From assembly GCF_001039355.2 (NCBI RefSeq), contig NW_019775203.1:25305-48239 (forward strand): 22,935 nt of DNA. The letters run 5' to 3'. This DNA comes from Lingula anatina (Eukaryota > Brachiopoda > Lingulata > Lingulida > Lingulidae). Numbering within the stretch: position 1 is the first letter of the stretch; every line of letters begins with the position of its first letter. Positions 8,401 through 21,131 of this stretch are shown here, one piece after another. The position numbers and the translations under genes are program-made. Below the pieces are notes generated by a model, which was not told where the DNA came from, made no database searches, and saw only the letters and a program-made list of their open reading frames with translations.

Positions 8401-11400
8401 TTTTCATGGCGCTTACATGGGGGCTTTTCTAAAACATAATGAAAACGACCAGGCGCAAAAAGACGTCCACAAATCGCGCTGTTTCAAGCAAAACTTCCAG
8501 GCGACAGTGCCGCATACACATAAACCGCGGATATATAATACATTATAACTCAATATTTTCGTAATTGTTACAGTACAATTGCAGGGTTCTTGAATGTTAT
8601 GTTTAAACCTGAGTATATGTGTGAAGAGTGTGCTATCCGATACGCTCCATTCAATACGATACCCAATTGGCAAATATTGATAGTTTATGGGTGATGGATT
8701 GAGATAATCACGTCTTCAAGATATGCCTTGGGGTTACGTTTACCACGACATACAGTGTAAATATAATGTGTGTTTTGCTGAAACTGATACCTGAGTCAAT
8801 AACATAATTAAAAAACCTGACAGGATTTTTTTGTCACGCTGAATTAATTTTCCCTGCTAGGAAAAATACGCCTTTCTAAAACCCAGAGGTAAAGTTATGA
8901 CACACGCGCGTTAGAGTTTACATAAAAGCGATTTAAATCATATTGTGCTTATTATTGCTTTTCTTTGTTATCCGTGTGAAATTATTTAACGCTCAATTCA
9001 ACTCACAGAATAAAACAATTAATGGCGAGTAAAAAGAAACAAAATATGCAGATCACAGTTCAGCTATAGAGGGTTGAAGCAGAGTTCCTGACATTACAGG
9101 CCGTTGGCTGCTGACCCTTTCATTTAGAGAGAAAGTTACGAAGAGAAACGTTACGCGTCCAGTGAAGCGATACATTTATGTGAGAGGCAAAATCGATCCG
9201 TGACTGAACGCTGGGATAACAAGATGACACTTTGAAAAAGATATCCTGCAAATTGGCGATCTAAAGAGGAACAACGTCTTCATTATTGCTGCTGTCTTCT
9301 ATGAGGGATCATTACATATAGCCTTTGTTTTGTTTTAGTTTGGAATTTAGCTAATGCCATGTATTGTTGGTGGACACTTGCTGAGGTGGACAACAGAGAA
9401 CGAACAACCTGACCAAAGTCACAGGGAAATTTAGAATTTAACTGGTGGGAGTTTGTAGCCGTCATGTTGGTGATCAGGATTCGACGGACATGAGCGAATC
9501 GGGCATCATCCAAGCAAAGCTTGTCGACCATGTTTTCCAGACACACGGACACACGGCTAGATCCCCTCTACATGTATAACGATCTTGTTGTTTATTTTTT
9601 ACCTTTTTTCTTTACCGGACTTCATGCTAGGAACACAAAATTGAAGTGTATCTGTAAGAAAGAAACATGCGAAGATGTTTTATCAAAGCAGTGGGTATCT
9701 AGACACTTCCAAGCTTCAAGTCATGGGCCCAGAATTCTGTTATCTTGTACTACACAACTCTTAAAATTCCTTGATATATTTGTTGATTACAGAAAATGGA
9801 TGGTTTACAACGAGAAGGTAAGAACCCTCATGTATTAATATAAAAAATAATAATATTAATAATAATGAGAATTAGGATAGTTAAATTGTACCAATATTTT
9901 AAATAAGAAGATGGCCCAAAAAGAGACAAACCTGTACTGAAACGCAATATTTTGATTCGACAAATGATTTCACAAAAATTGACCTTCATTTTTTGATCGG
10001 TAAATATTTTTGAAAATCAAACAATATTTTTGTTACAATGTTGATTTCCAAATAGCCCTTTTACACAGAAAATAATTTTGAAAAGATAAATAACCTTAGC
10101 ACTCTACAGAATTTCTCACGCTGTGTCTGACTCGTAGTGCCACGTAGTGCGTTAAATATAAAACTTGTTTTTACTGGCAAATTTTCAGAAAAAAAGATGA
10201 CATCAGACTTTTGTAAGTATGTTTTTTTTGGCTATGTTACACTAAAATAATAAAAATGTGATATTTTCTTGAACCATTGATCCGTCATTTTAATTTTAGA
10301 CAGAATGCCTGAAGGAATTATTGTCACAAAAAATATTTGAACGTAAGCTGACTGCTCACCTCGGGCAGAGGCTGCATCAATAACCGATTCCCTACAGAAA
10401 ATAAATTGAGAGACAAACATGTGGAAATAGTACAATATCTATGATTTTGGCCGGCGGTTGATGTTATTATTGTAATAACTAGGTGCTGATTTTTTTCTGA
10501 AGTTAACAAAACAGTTATACCTAAAATTTCATTGATGTATTTTGTCCATACCAGTAAAAACAAGTTGTCTGCGCACCTGTCCTAACTTATTTTAAACCAA
10601 TCGACATATTTTCTTAATAAAGAACCGTGAAAAGTAACTAGGATTTTTTCACCAACGATTTCCTTTGAAAGGAATGTAATCTTCGACAAATAAAACGAGA
10701 AAGGCTATCACAATGTAATGTTAGTGTAACTTAACCGAAGGCGAATGCTACACGTAACTTTCACAAAGAAACCCGTTTAAATTTGTCAACAATAACTATA
10801 TGTACCTGTGTTGATCTTTGCATTCTAGGTCTGTAACTTTCAATGAGAGCGTCTATATCATAAACATTCAAGCGAGAAAACAGTACTGTTCTCGAAAACT
10901 CATATTGCATTAGTTGAATAAAAGCGTTGTTTACGTACGAAAGAACAATGTCCGCTTCATCAGGTGTTCTGAAAGGGGACAATAGCAGCACCTCAGCAAC
11001 GCGCAGACCCCACTTACATTTGTCCGCTGACCAAACTGCTAAACAGCAAGATGGAGGCAACTGTTCTGGAAGGACAAGGAGAGCCGAAGATTGTTCTTCC
11101 TCTTCATCTCTTCGTGTCGCGGAACCTGTCACAGTAACAGAGAATGGAGACGTTTTAACCCGAACGCCATCTTCCAGCTCTGCGAGACTTAGCCGCGCGC
11201 GATTTCCTATAGTTTCGGGAAGACATCAGAAATACTCTCAACAAACGCCAGAAGTAAACAACGACGACAACGACTTAAGTGAATCTCTACGAAACTCTTT
11301 CAGAGAAAACGAATTGCGACCTAGGACTTCCAGTTTCTCCAGTAATTCAACTTTAATAAGCAACTACGCAGAAGACGCCAACGACAAAATGCCCGTCTTA

Positions 11401-11701
11401 CTAGATACCCCAAAGATGGGGAGTCGCCAAAACAGTCGTGTGAGTCAACTGAGTCGACAAGGGACTCAAACTTCCACGCGCTCTTCGAAAAAATCTTTTC
11501 GATCGGAAAAATCTGGACCGGTGAGACGACAGGAAACGTTTGTTCTTCCCAAAATTGTGACTGCAGAAGTGCCAAAGACACTGTCCTTAGAGGAACAGAA
11601 AATGTTACAAAAGGAAGTGAAGGCATTCCGAGACAAGAGTAATATACGACCAGGGTTTGATGTACGTCTTTCTTGTGGACGGAGAGTTATATCAAAGATA
11701 C

Positions 11702-11747
<46 letters not shown>

Positions 11748-14700
11748 TGGCGTTATATTATGAGAACAGAAATTCCGAGAGAATAGAAATTTATCACGAA
11801 GAGTAATAATATGGCCTAACTAGAGGTCATACGTAAAATAACGGGTTTGCCAAATACAACGACCAATAAAATCATTTATAAAAAAAAGTCAAAAGGCATC
11901 CAAACTATGGCATTCTACATTTGTTTTTTTTTTCATTACTAAGTGAAAGACAACAGTTGTTTTGCTTTTTGGTTTAGAAACTATTAATTAATCAAATGCG
12001 CTCATTTAATCTCATTTTTGTCTCTCATAGGGTCGGTCACTGTTCCGCAGGACTATCCGGATTATTCTGCATCTACAGCAATGGATCTCAGCGATCATGG
12101 AAAAGTAAGTGTGCTCCCTTCTGTAACAGCGTTGTACTTGCGACCTAGACCCCTGCTTAGGTATATGTGACGTCATATATGATATATGTGGCGTCACATA
12201 ACATATATGTGACGTCATTAACTAGTGACCATACGTAGTGTTCTCACTGCAGTCAAATATTTCTGCATGCTTAAGAATGGACTGAAAGCTTCCACATTTT
12301 CACAATAAGTTCTTACATGTATAAGGCTTCAAATGAAAATCTCCGTTCTGAGTTGAAAAATATCACAAATGATTTCACATCTGTTACAACAGATGCTTGG
12401 GGCTTACCAGTGAAAGTGTCGTGTTGAAATATTCTTTGAATACCTACATGTGCAATTTCGTGACTACAATAAGGATCTGCACATTTTGCAGTGCAAGATA
12501 TTTATACTTACAATATAATCCATTACTTTTTAATAGATCACTGACGTACTGAAAACTGATCATTTACCAGATACTGAATGCAAATGTTAGTTATTTTTAG
12601 TTATTTTAATATTTTGCTAATTTTCCGTTCTTCAGAGGCGAGGAGGAATCCCAAGGCGCCGAGAAAACCTCCAGTTTCAGCGACTTTGCCCAGGCGCTGA
12701 GCAGCCAGCGGATGGCGAACTCGGACGTTCATTTTGATCCAGCAGATTTCAAAGCCAAAAAAGACGTGAGAATTTTTTTTTACCCTTTGCATTTCCAGCG
12801 AATCGATCTTGTTGATACTTATTTTCTAAGCTCTGGACATTCCGTGAAAATGAAGTAATCTCTTTGTATGTATCTTTACCTTGCCATTGCGTTTTTCTCA
12901 AAGTTTATAATATCACTAAATAATGAAGTGAAGTGTATAACTTTTATTCTCACAGTCTAATTCTTACCAGTGACAGTTCAAAAGGAACAGTACGTTGTTT
13001 TACTTGGTTAATTATCTCTACATACCCAGGGGCGGATCCAGAGCTATTTTCTGACAGTCTTCCAAATTATCTTTATTGATCTATCCTCCAATTTTGACCG
13101 TCTTCCAACAGAAAAAATAAGATACCTTTTAATGTAAACTTGAAAATTTGACCGTCTGCTGGAAGACCCAGACCCCTGATACCTCTCCGTATTCCAATGG
13201 CCCAATACAACTAAGTTTAAAGCTGTGCCACAAAATATGACCAATTTCGTTTTGATGAAATGTTTTCTATTATGGTATACATATACGCTTATTTCCATAC
13301 CCGTGTCTGGATGCTGAAAACTTAATTAAAATCAAATTTCATCCTTTTCCAGATCAATATAAGCAAGGACGTGCAATATATTTTAAACCTTCCCAAAGCC
13401 ATGAGGACCCCCGACCAAGTCCAGTCGGTATGATACTTCTCGTTAATTTTTTTGATAATATCTGTTCTCCAAACATATACACAAACCAAGTTACCCATTG
13501 CTCAAAACTGATAAATAGACGAATAAATCCAAAAGATAAGTAAAAAAAAATGAATAAAGAAATGAATGAATAGATGGATTAATTAAATAAAATAAAATTA
13601 CAATTCAAGAGAGGCAAATATTGAAAATGATGTAGTTGTTTTAATTTATTTGGCCAAATTGAGAAATACAGCAGCAGCATAAATTAGAGACAACGAGAAT
13701 CCAAGAAGTTCTACAACTTCTTGGAGAGCTTTACTTCGTTCGATAACCGGCTTGTTATAAAAATTAAGTCTTTAAAAGATAAAAAAAATCTCAAAAACTA
13801 GCAAGCAGACGAAGAGAAGAAATTCAGTGGTTTGGAATGTGTTATTCATGTTTTAATATTTATCTTTGTTCTTCAGGTTTTATATGGACTTCAACATCTG
13901 CGATCTTTTGCCGAATATCCACTTCATATGCAAGAAAAACTGTGCAAAGTAGCTTTTTTCCAAACGTAAGTTTTTCGTGATTTCAAAACAAGACGAATAA
14001 ATATTACGCTGTGTAATGGTGTCGTAGCCTTTGACCTAGTTATAGACGTTCTATATCTGTCTAGTTATGGATCTGGAAAAATAGAATTCTTTTTGTTATG
14101 CTATGTCTGATTGTGCTGTTACTATTATCCCAATCTCAACTATCGCATTTTGCTACCTCCACCATCACATGATTTCATAATGTAGGAGGTCTCTTATTTC
14201 ATGTAAACGTTATTATTAAAATGGCAATTCTAGTAATGTAACCATTTGTACACAAGTTATTGTTATCGGGAAGAAAATATCGTTTCAATACCTGTGTGAG
14301 TTAGTTATGAATATACTCAAATGTCGAGACCATCTTTTTTGGTCAAAATCTTAAATCTCCAGATTTAAAATCTTATATATACAGTATATAGTGGTCAAAA
14401 TCTTAGATCAACTCCAGCTTTATTTGTATATTTCAGAGTGACTCCCAAGCGTGTCATCATAAGACAAGGACATTATGCCGAGAACTTTTATTTCATACTC
14501 TCTGGTCACGGTAAATGTTATATTTCTCTTATTATTAGTATATTGATATTCATTTTCCACCATAATACATACCGTATGCACTACATAGTTCAGTTAATGA
14601 AATGGACTTATTGTATTAATTGTAGTTCTGTACATCTGGAGATATTGAGATATTTCAACAGATGTGCGTATGAAAGGTGGTAAATATTCTATTCCTAAAC

Positions 14701-17288
14701 AGATTCACTTTTATAATTATAATTTTTTTTTGTAATTTATTTTCAATCGCCCCCTTTTTCAGCCATGGTGACGCTCCTTGAGCGCGACGCAATAACTGGG
14801 GAGACGCAGCTCCGAGCCGTTAAAACGCTAAAGAAAGGACAAAGTTTTGGGGTGAGAACAATGAAATATTGATAAAAATGATAAAAAAAAAATCGAGTTT
14901 GACCTTAGATTTTATGAATTCTGATAAAAGATGTTAAGAGGGGGCAGGACTGTGAACAAGTTAAATGCAAATTCTTTGGGCGACCCAAAACATAATTATT
15001 TAATATATGTTGAGTGTGTGACTTTCTTTTTTAAGTCTTTGTTTTTATTTTTTTCTTTTTAATTTTTGCTGTCAACCAAACTCTCAACATTTGAATTGTT
15101 GTCTCCTGATGCAATGATTAACTGCAACTTTCATCCTTCTCAATGAATTACATGCACCTTAAATCATTGACAACATTAGTTATAGAAGGCATAAAATATC
15201 TCAAACGACCGGATCTCCAATATCACAGTTAACGGCATTAAAGCAACGTTAAGCAGTTTCGCAATCTTAGACTATTAAATCATGTTCCATTCACGTGCAC
15301 TGCGGTTATCCTAAGACCGGGTTCCCATACCTAGATCGATGTAACAGGATCGATCCATCTCCGAGAGGTTTCTCGCTAAATTGCTTTCAGATAAAGCGGC
15401 TTAGATGTCTGGCACGCCTACTGAAGCTGTCAAACGATAATTAATTGCCCCTAGCAGCTTCAACAGGCGTGACAGACATTTAAGTCGTTTAAGTTGAATG
15501 CAATTTAGCCAGAATCCCCTTGGAGATAGATAGCAGTTAGTGCGATAGAGTCTGGGAATGGTCCCTTAGACCCCATTCCCACAGATTTTAGATCGATCTA
15601 TCCCCGTGGGGAGTCTCACTAGATTATTGTCGGCTTAGCCGGCTTAAATGTCTGCCCCGCCTATTAAAAGCTGTAAGGGGGTAATTAACTGTCGTGTGCG
15701 CTTGGCTGACTGCAATTTAGCGTGACCCGCAGGGAATTAGGTCGATCCGGATGGATAGATCTAAATCTCTGGGAATCCATTGCTCTTAGAAGGTGGCACT
15801 TCTAGTGGGCATGATTCACGAGTAACTGTGCCCTTTGATCAGGGGCCTCTAAAATAGTATACAAAGTCAAAGTATAGGGTAATGTTGTAACAGACTACTA
15901 GCGGACCCTAGAGTGTAGGGCAGCTGTATTAGGCCAAAGTACAATTATGCTGTTGAAAGATATTATGCTTGTTGTAAATAAATCCGGTGAATAAAAAATC
16001 TAAGGGACGTTTGCTTTTGTCAACGCGATTCGACCCGAGTTCATAGGGAAAAAACTTCAGCGTTAGATTTGCATCTCGTGCCTTTGTCTTCCAAATATCA
16101 AATCGACATGTATGTGCCAAACCAGGCTTGCGCCAGGTTTACACTAATCAACTACGTTTAAACCTTCCCCTTAGAAAAACCCAGGTTCGGGTTGTACGGT
16201 TCGGAGCGTGACCGCCATAAATCTTACAAGAAATTTTTCATTTATTTATTTTTTTTTTTGAACATCATGAAAAATTACTTAAGCATGTGCACACTTAGTG
16301 TTTACGCCTCTTTTCTTTTCTGGCCATTATTCACCAAATTTTTTAATGTTCGTTGCCGTCTGTCCTCGGTGGTCCAATGCATTAATCTCACTCCACCACG
16401 TTTTCAGTTGGATGTTTACAAAAACTCATTTATTGCCTTCCAGGTTTAAAAATGGTTTATGTGAACTGCCACACCACGTTTTCCTTCCGTCCATTTTTCA
16501 TAATTAGATTTCATAATGTTCGCAGTCATCTGCCATACGATGACAGCTAGCGAATTTCCAGTTCATATGTAAATATTTACTTCTGACTCAATTAAGGGCT
16601 GCATCCAGTGGCTTGGAAAGAGATGCCATTCTCCTGCCGGTCAAATACAGACGCTTAAGTTAAGTTGATTAATGCATTAAAAAATCGTGACGGGAGGGGG
16701 GGGGGGCACGTTAGGACGGGGGTGGGGGTTTACGTTAGGAAAGTGGCAGAACCTGTAGTAGGAGGTTGTAAATTATTCCCTTTTACAGAATATACTTCCT
16801 TAAGATATAAGTGAGACGAAATGAAATTTATTCATTAACCGCATTAGATGTATGTTTAAATCGAGTTTTACACCCCAAGCCTTTAGACCCTTCCGACTCC
16901 TTGTTACAGTGGTATATTCAGGAATGTATAAAGAAATAGAGATCCTTTTTTTTAACGATTCATCTAACACACATTTTTGGCTGGTCAAATTATTTTGCCC
17001 TGAAATGTATGCCACTTTTAATGCAGCTGATTTAATTGACTTTGAAGTACTAGACACACATTACACTCAAATAACGTGTTTATTTGTAACCCCCCGTAAA
17101 TTCTGTTTGAAACTTTCTGTGGCTGCAGTATTCGAGCGATTAGATTCAATACTAACCCAAATGGGAAATAACATGCAGACGGCGCAAGGTTTTTTCTCAC
17201 CGACTTCAGAGGGAGAGGGACAAATGCTATATTAATTGGTCTCATAACCAATCCTCTTTTCAAAGCGGATGTATTGAATTATCTTGCG

Positions 17289-17322
<34 letters not shown>

Positions 17323-18604
17323 GACAGACAATATGGACCAGTCTCTTTTACATGCCTTAGTACAGTATAAGCCTATCATAAATTATTACATATGCATTAT
17401 GGTATCCGTAGTGATTAAGCCATAGGGCCCACTGTCAGTCCATCTATTTATTTTTTCATGCCAAAACTGAAGTTTGATAATTCTTAAGGTTACAACCCAT
17501 AGTTCTTAGATAACTACATGTAGTATCGACCGTATTCTTCTGAAATACTTTTAAGTCCAGCAAAAACCCCATCAGTTTCAAAAAAGCTTTATTCTCATTT
17601 TGCGAACTCTTAGCAGATATATTTGTCAAGCAGCATTTAAGCCACGAATTAATGGTGAGCGTAAAATAATAAATAAACTGGAAAATTAGTAAACAAATTT
17701 ACTCTGCATAGACAAGGAATTATATTTGATATAATTCCTTGGTAGAGGAGAGTACGAGTTTCACGCCGTGACCGACAACTTTTACAACTATTTTCTTGGA
17801 CTTGGATACGAACGGGACCAAGGGATGAAAAATAACGATTGTGCGAAGAAGAATAAGGACTATTCAACCACAGAAATAAACAATAGAAATAAAATGGATG
17901 TGTGGTTTGTAAAAAGTGTGGTCTAGAAAAAGGGGTGGTTTTCAACACCACCCGTCCTTCCAGGTGTCACGTAGGGCATTTACGGTTAAGTTTAGCAGAA
18001 AATCACCTTGGTGACGGGATTGTTGTTTATGCTGGATATAATTAGAGCTCCAGCATAAAAAACACTGCACCAGGATCTCAAATTTGGCTTCTCGGCAAGT
18101 AGGAGTGATTTTTTTTTTTTGCTGTTGTGTAGAAGGAAAAAAATCGGTCCACGTCTTTACATTGAAGAGGCACGTTTCGTTTAGTTCACGTAACAACAGA
18201 GCTCTACATCTGTTGTCGTAATTACTATATATTATTGAGGTGGCAGAAGACCATATATAAGTTTAATTTATTTTTGACATCCTATTACCACAGACTACTA
18301 TATTTGAGAGATCTGAACAGGAATTATGAGACTCCGGTGTGAGGGAGGGCGCGAGCATGTGCTGTAGTTTAAGCTACAAGGATCTTCACAAATATTAAAA
18401 CATTAAACACCGTCGTAAGGAGCTCGAGTATTATCACTATAGACGAGATGTCAGGCGTAGATTTGGCAGCACTGCGTAAGTTTGTAAAGGTAAGAGATGA
18501 ATCGTTCGCTATTCACTCATACGTACAGTCAATTTTTATGTAATTTTAACTCATTTTGGGATATCTACGTCGGGCATGGACAGGTTGTAAAACAATGTTG
18601 ATTT

Positions 18605-18647
<43 letters not shown>

Positions 18648-21095
18648 GGGGTTTCTTGAGGATTACGGCCCGTTTCTCAGCTACTATACTCTAATACAAC
18701 CAATATTAGGTAAGAGTTAATTCCCAGAGGTGTGGGGGGTTAGTACATTATCTAAGGATCCAAATTTTTTTATAAGTTTGACTATGCACATCTGTATGTG
18801 CACCTCGTATGGAGCAAGCGAAAAATATAACCCGTTTATTTTTAATAGGGAAACCAAGATCAGGGTAGCAAGTGTATTGAGATAGGAGTATACGAAAGGG
18901 GTTGTACAGAAATCTTTGTAATACAGCCTAGTTGTAGCTACACAAAGTACTCAAATACAAATATAAAAACATTCATATAAAATATAAATGTTTTAAGATC
19001 CTGTTCACTATAAACGTTACCCATTTTAACCTTTGTAACTGTCGAATACGCGTCTCCGATCTTTCAAAGAATGCCCTTGTGTTTTTTTTTAATTCACAAA
19101 AGACTGCAAACATGTTTACTCTTTCACTCGAAATTTCAGCGTGTTCTGGTTTTCTTACTCACCCAGCATGTACGATTCGACTTGACAGCGTGCAAAACGA
19201 GGACGTTATAACATTACGTAATCTAGCCTTTATAATAGTAAAAAACTAGGACATGTTTAATTTGCCTACGTGCCAGTCCTCACGGTCAAGATGTCACGCG
19301 TGGATAAATGATGCGTGCTTTTATGTCACTGAAATCCATAAGAAAAAATCTACACAATGGATAGTTATTTAACTCCTGCGTTGAACACTCGTTACGATAA
19401 CTCTTCTTTAAAAAAACACGGCCGCATACGTGCTCCTTCCCCCTGTAGGTAGGCTTATAGTTAAAATGACGGGTATTTTGAAGAGTCTAAGTCGTTGATA
19501 AGGCTCTGAAACTCAGGGGATTTGGGTGCTATTTACCGCAGCTAATTTTTTTAGAGTTAATACTAAATTTTGTGACATACAGGTCGTGAAACTGTACATC
19601 TGGTTTAAAAAAGGTGTTAATGTACAGCATAGAAAAAAACAGGCATTTATGTATCAAGATGGGATAGGCTGCAGCACACTATTAAAAGTGAATAAGAATA
19701 TCTAAAATGATATAATGATATCACCAAAAGCACGTTTTGCATCGGGATTTGACTCTGGGGTCTGTTATGTTAGAGACCTCTGTATTATACTTGGGGTTAT
19801 CTTAGAATATTCTAAACATGCTACTGACACAATGTAACATAACTGCAAAGTTGTGTTCAGACTGTGTTACCAAAAACCGGATATCAGCCCAAAACCCGTC
19901 ACAACTGGATAACAAAGAACACCCATTCTAAAACAATACATTGTTTCTAAAATAATACATCCCTTTCATCTCTAGGGCAAGACATATATGACTGCATTCA
20001 TACATTTGTTTTTATTAATTAATTTTTGTTTTGTTTTCGAAAATCTCACGACGCGTTAAAGGCCGATTTTCGGTCCAGCACATTCCCCATGCACACACAC
20101 CTTAAGATATTGACTAACTATAATTTCAATTTACAGGAACTAGCCCTCCTTCACCACCAACTCCGCAATGCCACAGTGGTCAGCCAAGACACTGTCCAGC
20201 TACTGACCATTGGACGGGACGACTTCTTCGATATCTTTATGGGCCAAAGTGCTAACCCCGGGGAACTGCCTGAACACCTGAAATTCCTTAGGTAAGACAC
20301 TTGATTGGTTCCTTCATCCGTTTTCTCTCTATTATTTTCACGTGGCCCCTGTTCTAAAAGTCCGATATTCACTTTCCCTTATTCCTACCATTGCCGATTT
20401 AAATATATGTTCTTTTTTTTCTTTTCTGAAATAAAATCTTATGCTTTCAAATTCAAATGATGTTCTACAGTAACTTTTATTTTATCCGTAACTACTTTTC
20501 GTTTCAGTCAACTTGAATTCGCAAAGGACTTTCCAATGGAGAAAATACTGGAGAACCCTGAAGTTTGTCTGCTTCATTTCTTCAAGTAGGTTTATTGTGA
20601 TTGCTATGGTTACCGTCACTGGGAAAAACTACCGCAATAGCCCCAAGAATCTTTACGCGTTCAGTTCTGAATTACATTGGTTTATGTATTGCATCTTCGT
20701 TTTAGCTAAACCTTATCTCAGATAAACAGAAGTGTCTTGCCTATTTAAGACTGACTTTGTTTACAGACCTAGGGTCAAAAAATAGAATTAATGAAAAATT
20801 TAAGAAATGATGAAAATTATGGCGGACAAGCCATGTTGTTTTAACATTAAAATGTATGCATTACTTTTTATTTAGACGTGGTGAAGTCATAGTCCAGGAC
20901 AGTTCCCAGTCCGACTGGATATATATCATAAAATCGGTAAGTACAGTGCGTTTTATAGAAATCCTCACAAGGGCTTATTATAATTTGTACTTAAAATGTA
21001 CTTCATTTGCAATGTACTTCAAAAAGTAAAGGTTTTCAGTAGTACACACTGTAACACGCAGAAGATTGAAAATCATATGGGATGAACTTGCAGAA

Positions 21096-21131
<36 letters not shown>

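Larger units (their letters stand above)
14852..20136 (+). other. Large 5.3-kb intron splitting the phosphate-binding cassette
   Basis: The flanking exons join as F-G | E-L-A-L-L, which matches the family exactly, so no coding exon is missing in between for the main transcript. Contents: two adjacent foldback elements (15316-15785), a G-rich tract (16692-16728), a poly(A) run (17289-17321), a 13-bp hairpin (17713-17741), a possible alternative first exon (18448-18489) and a (GA)n tract (18609-18646). From 18650 to 20136 nothing else was recognised. Other open frames inside (for example 16852-17235) lack motifs and fitting splice phases. Confidence 0.75.

Noticed and set aside
9521-9838. Plus-strand open frame of 105 codons overlapping the micro-exon
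   Set aside because: No motif is seen, it uses an alternative start, and it is in a different frame from the phase-matched micro-exon.
10918-10947. Possible acceptors at 10924 and 10943 for the Ser-rich exon
   Set aside because: 10924 matches the micro-exon phase but has no pyrimidine tract, and 10943 is out of phase; 10960 has the better tract.
11662-11763. Open frame continuing past 11661 into the (TG)n run
   Set aside because: The extension becomes a Cys-Val dipeptide repeat from the microsatellite, while the donor gat|gtacgt joins in frame to a helix that suits the protein.
14511-14683. Open frame continuing past the donor at 14510
   Set aside because: The tail is hydrophobic, AT-driven sequence without family resemblance; splicing at 14510 restores the domain exactly.
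16852-17235. Plus-strand open frame of 127 codons ahead of the poly(A) run
   Set aside because: It looked like a possible retroposed gene because of the A-tract downstream, but no motif is recognisable, both strands are open over parts of it, and there is no target duplication.
17942-18196. Minus-strand open frame of 84 codons
   Set aside because: No domain, no splice sites and no regulatory context; it lies inside the large intron of the plus-strand gene.
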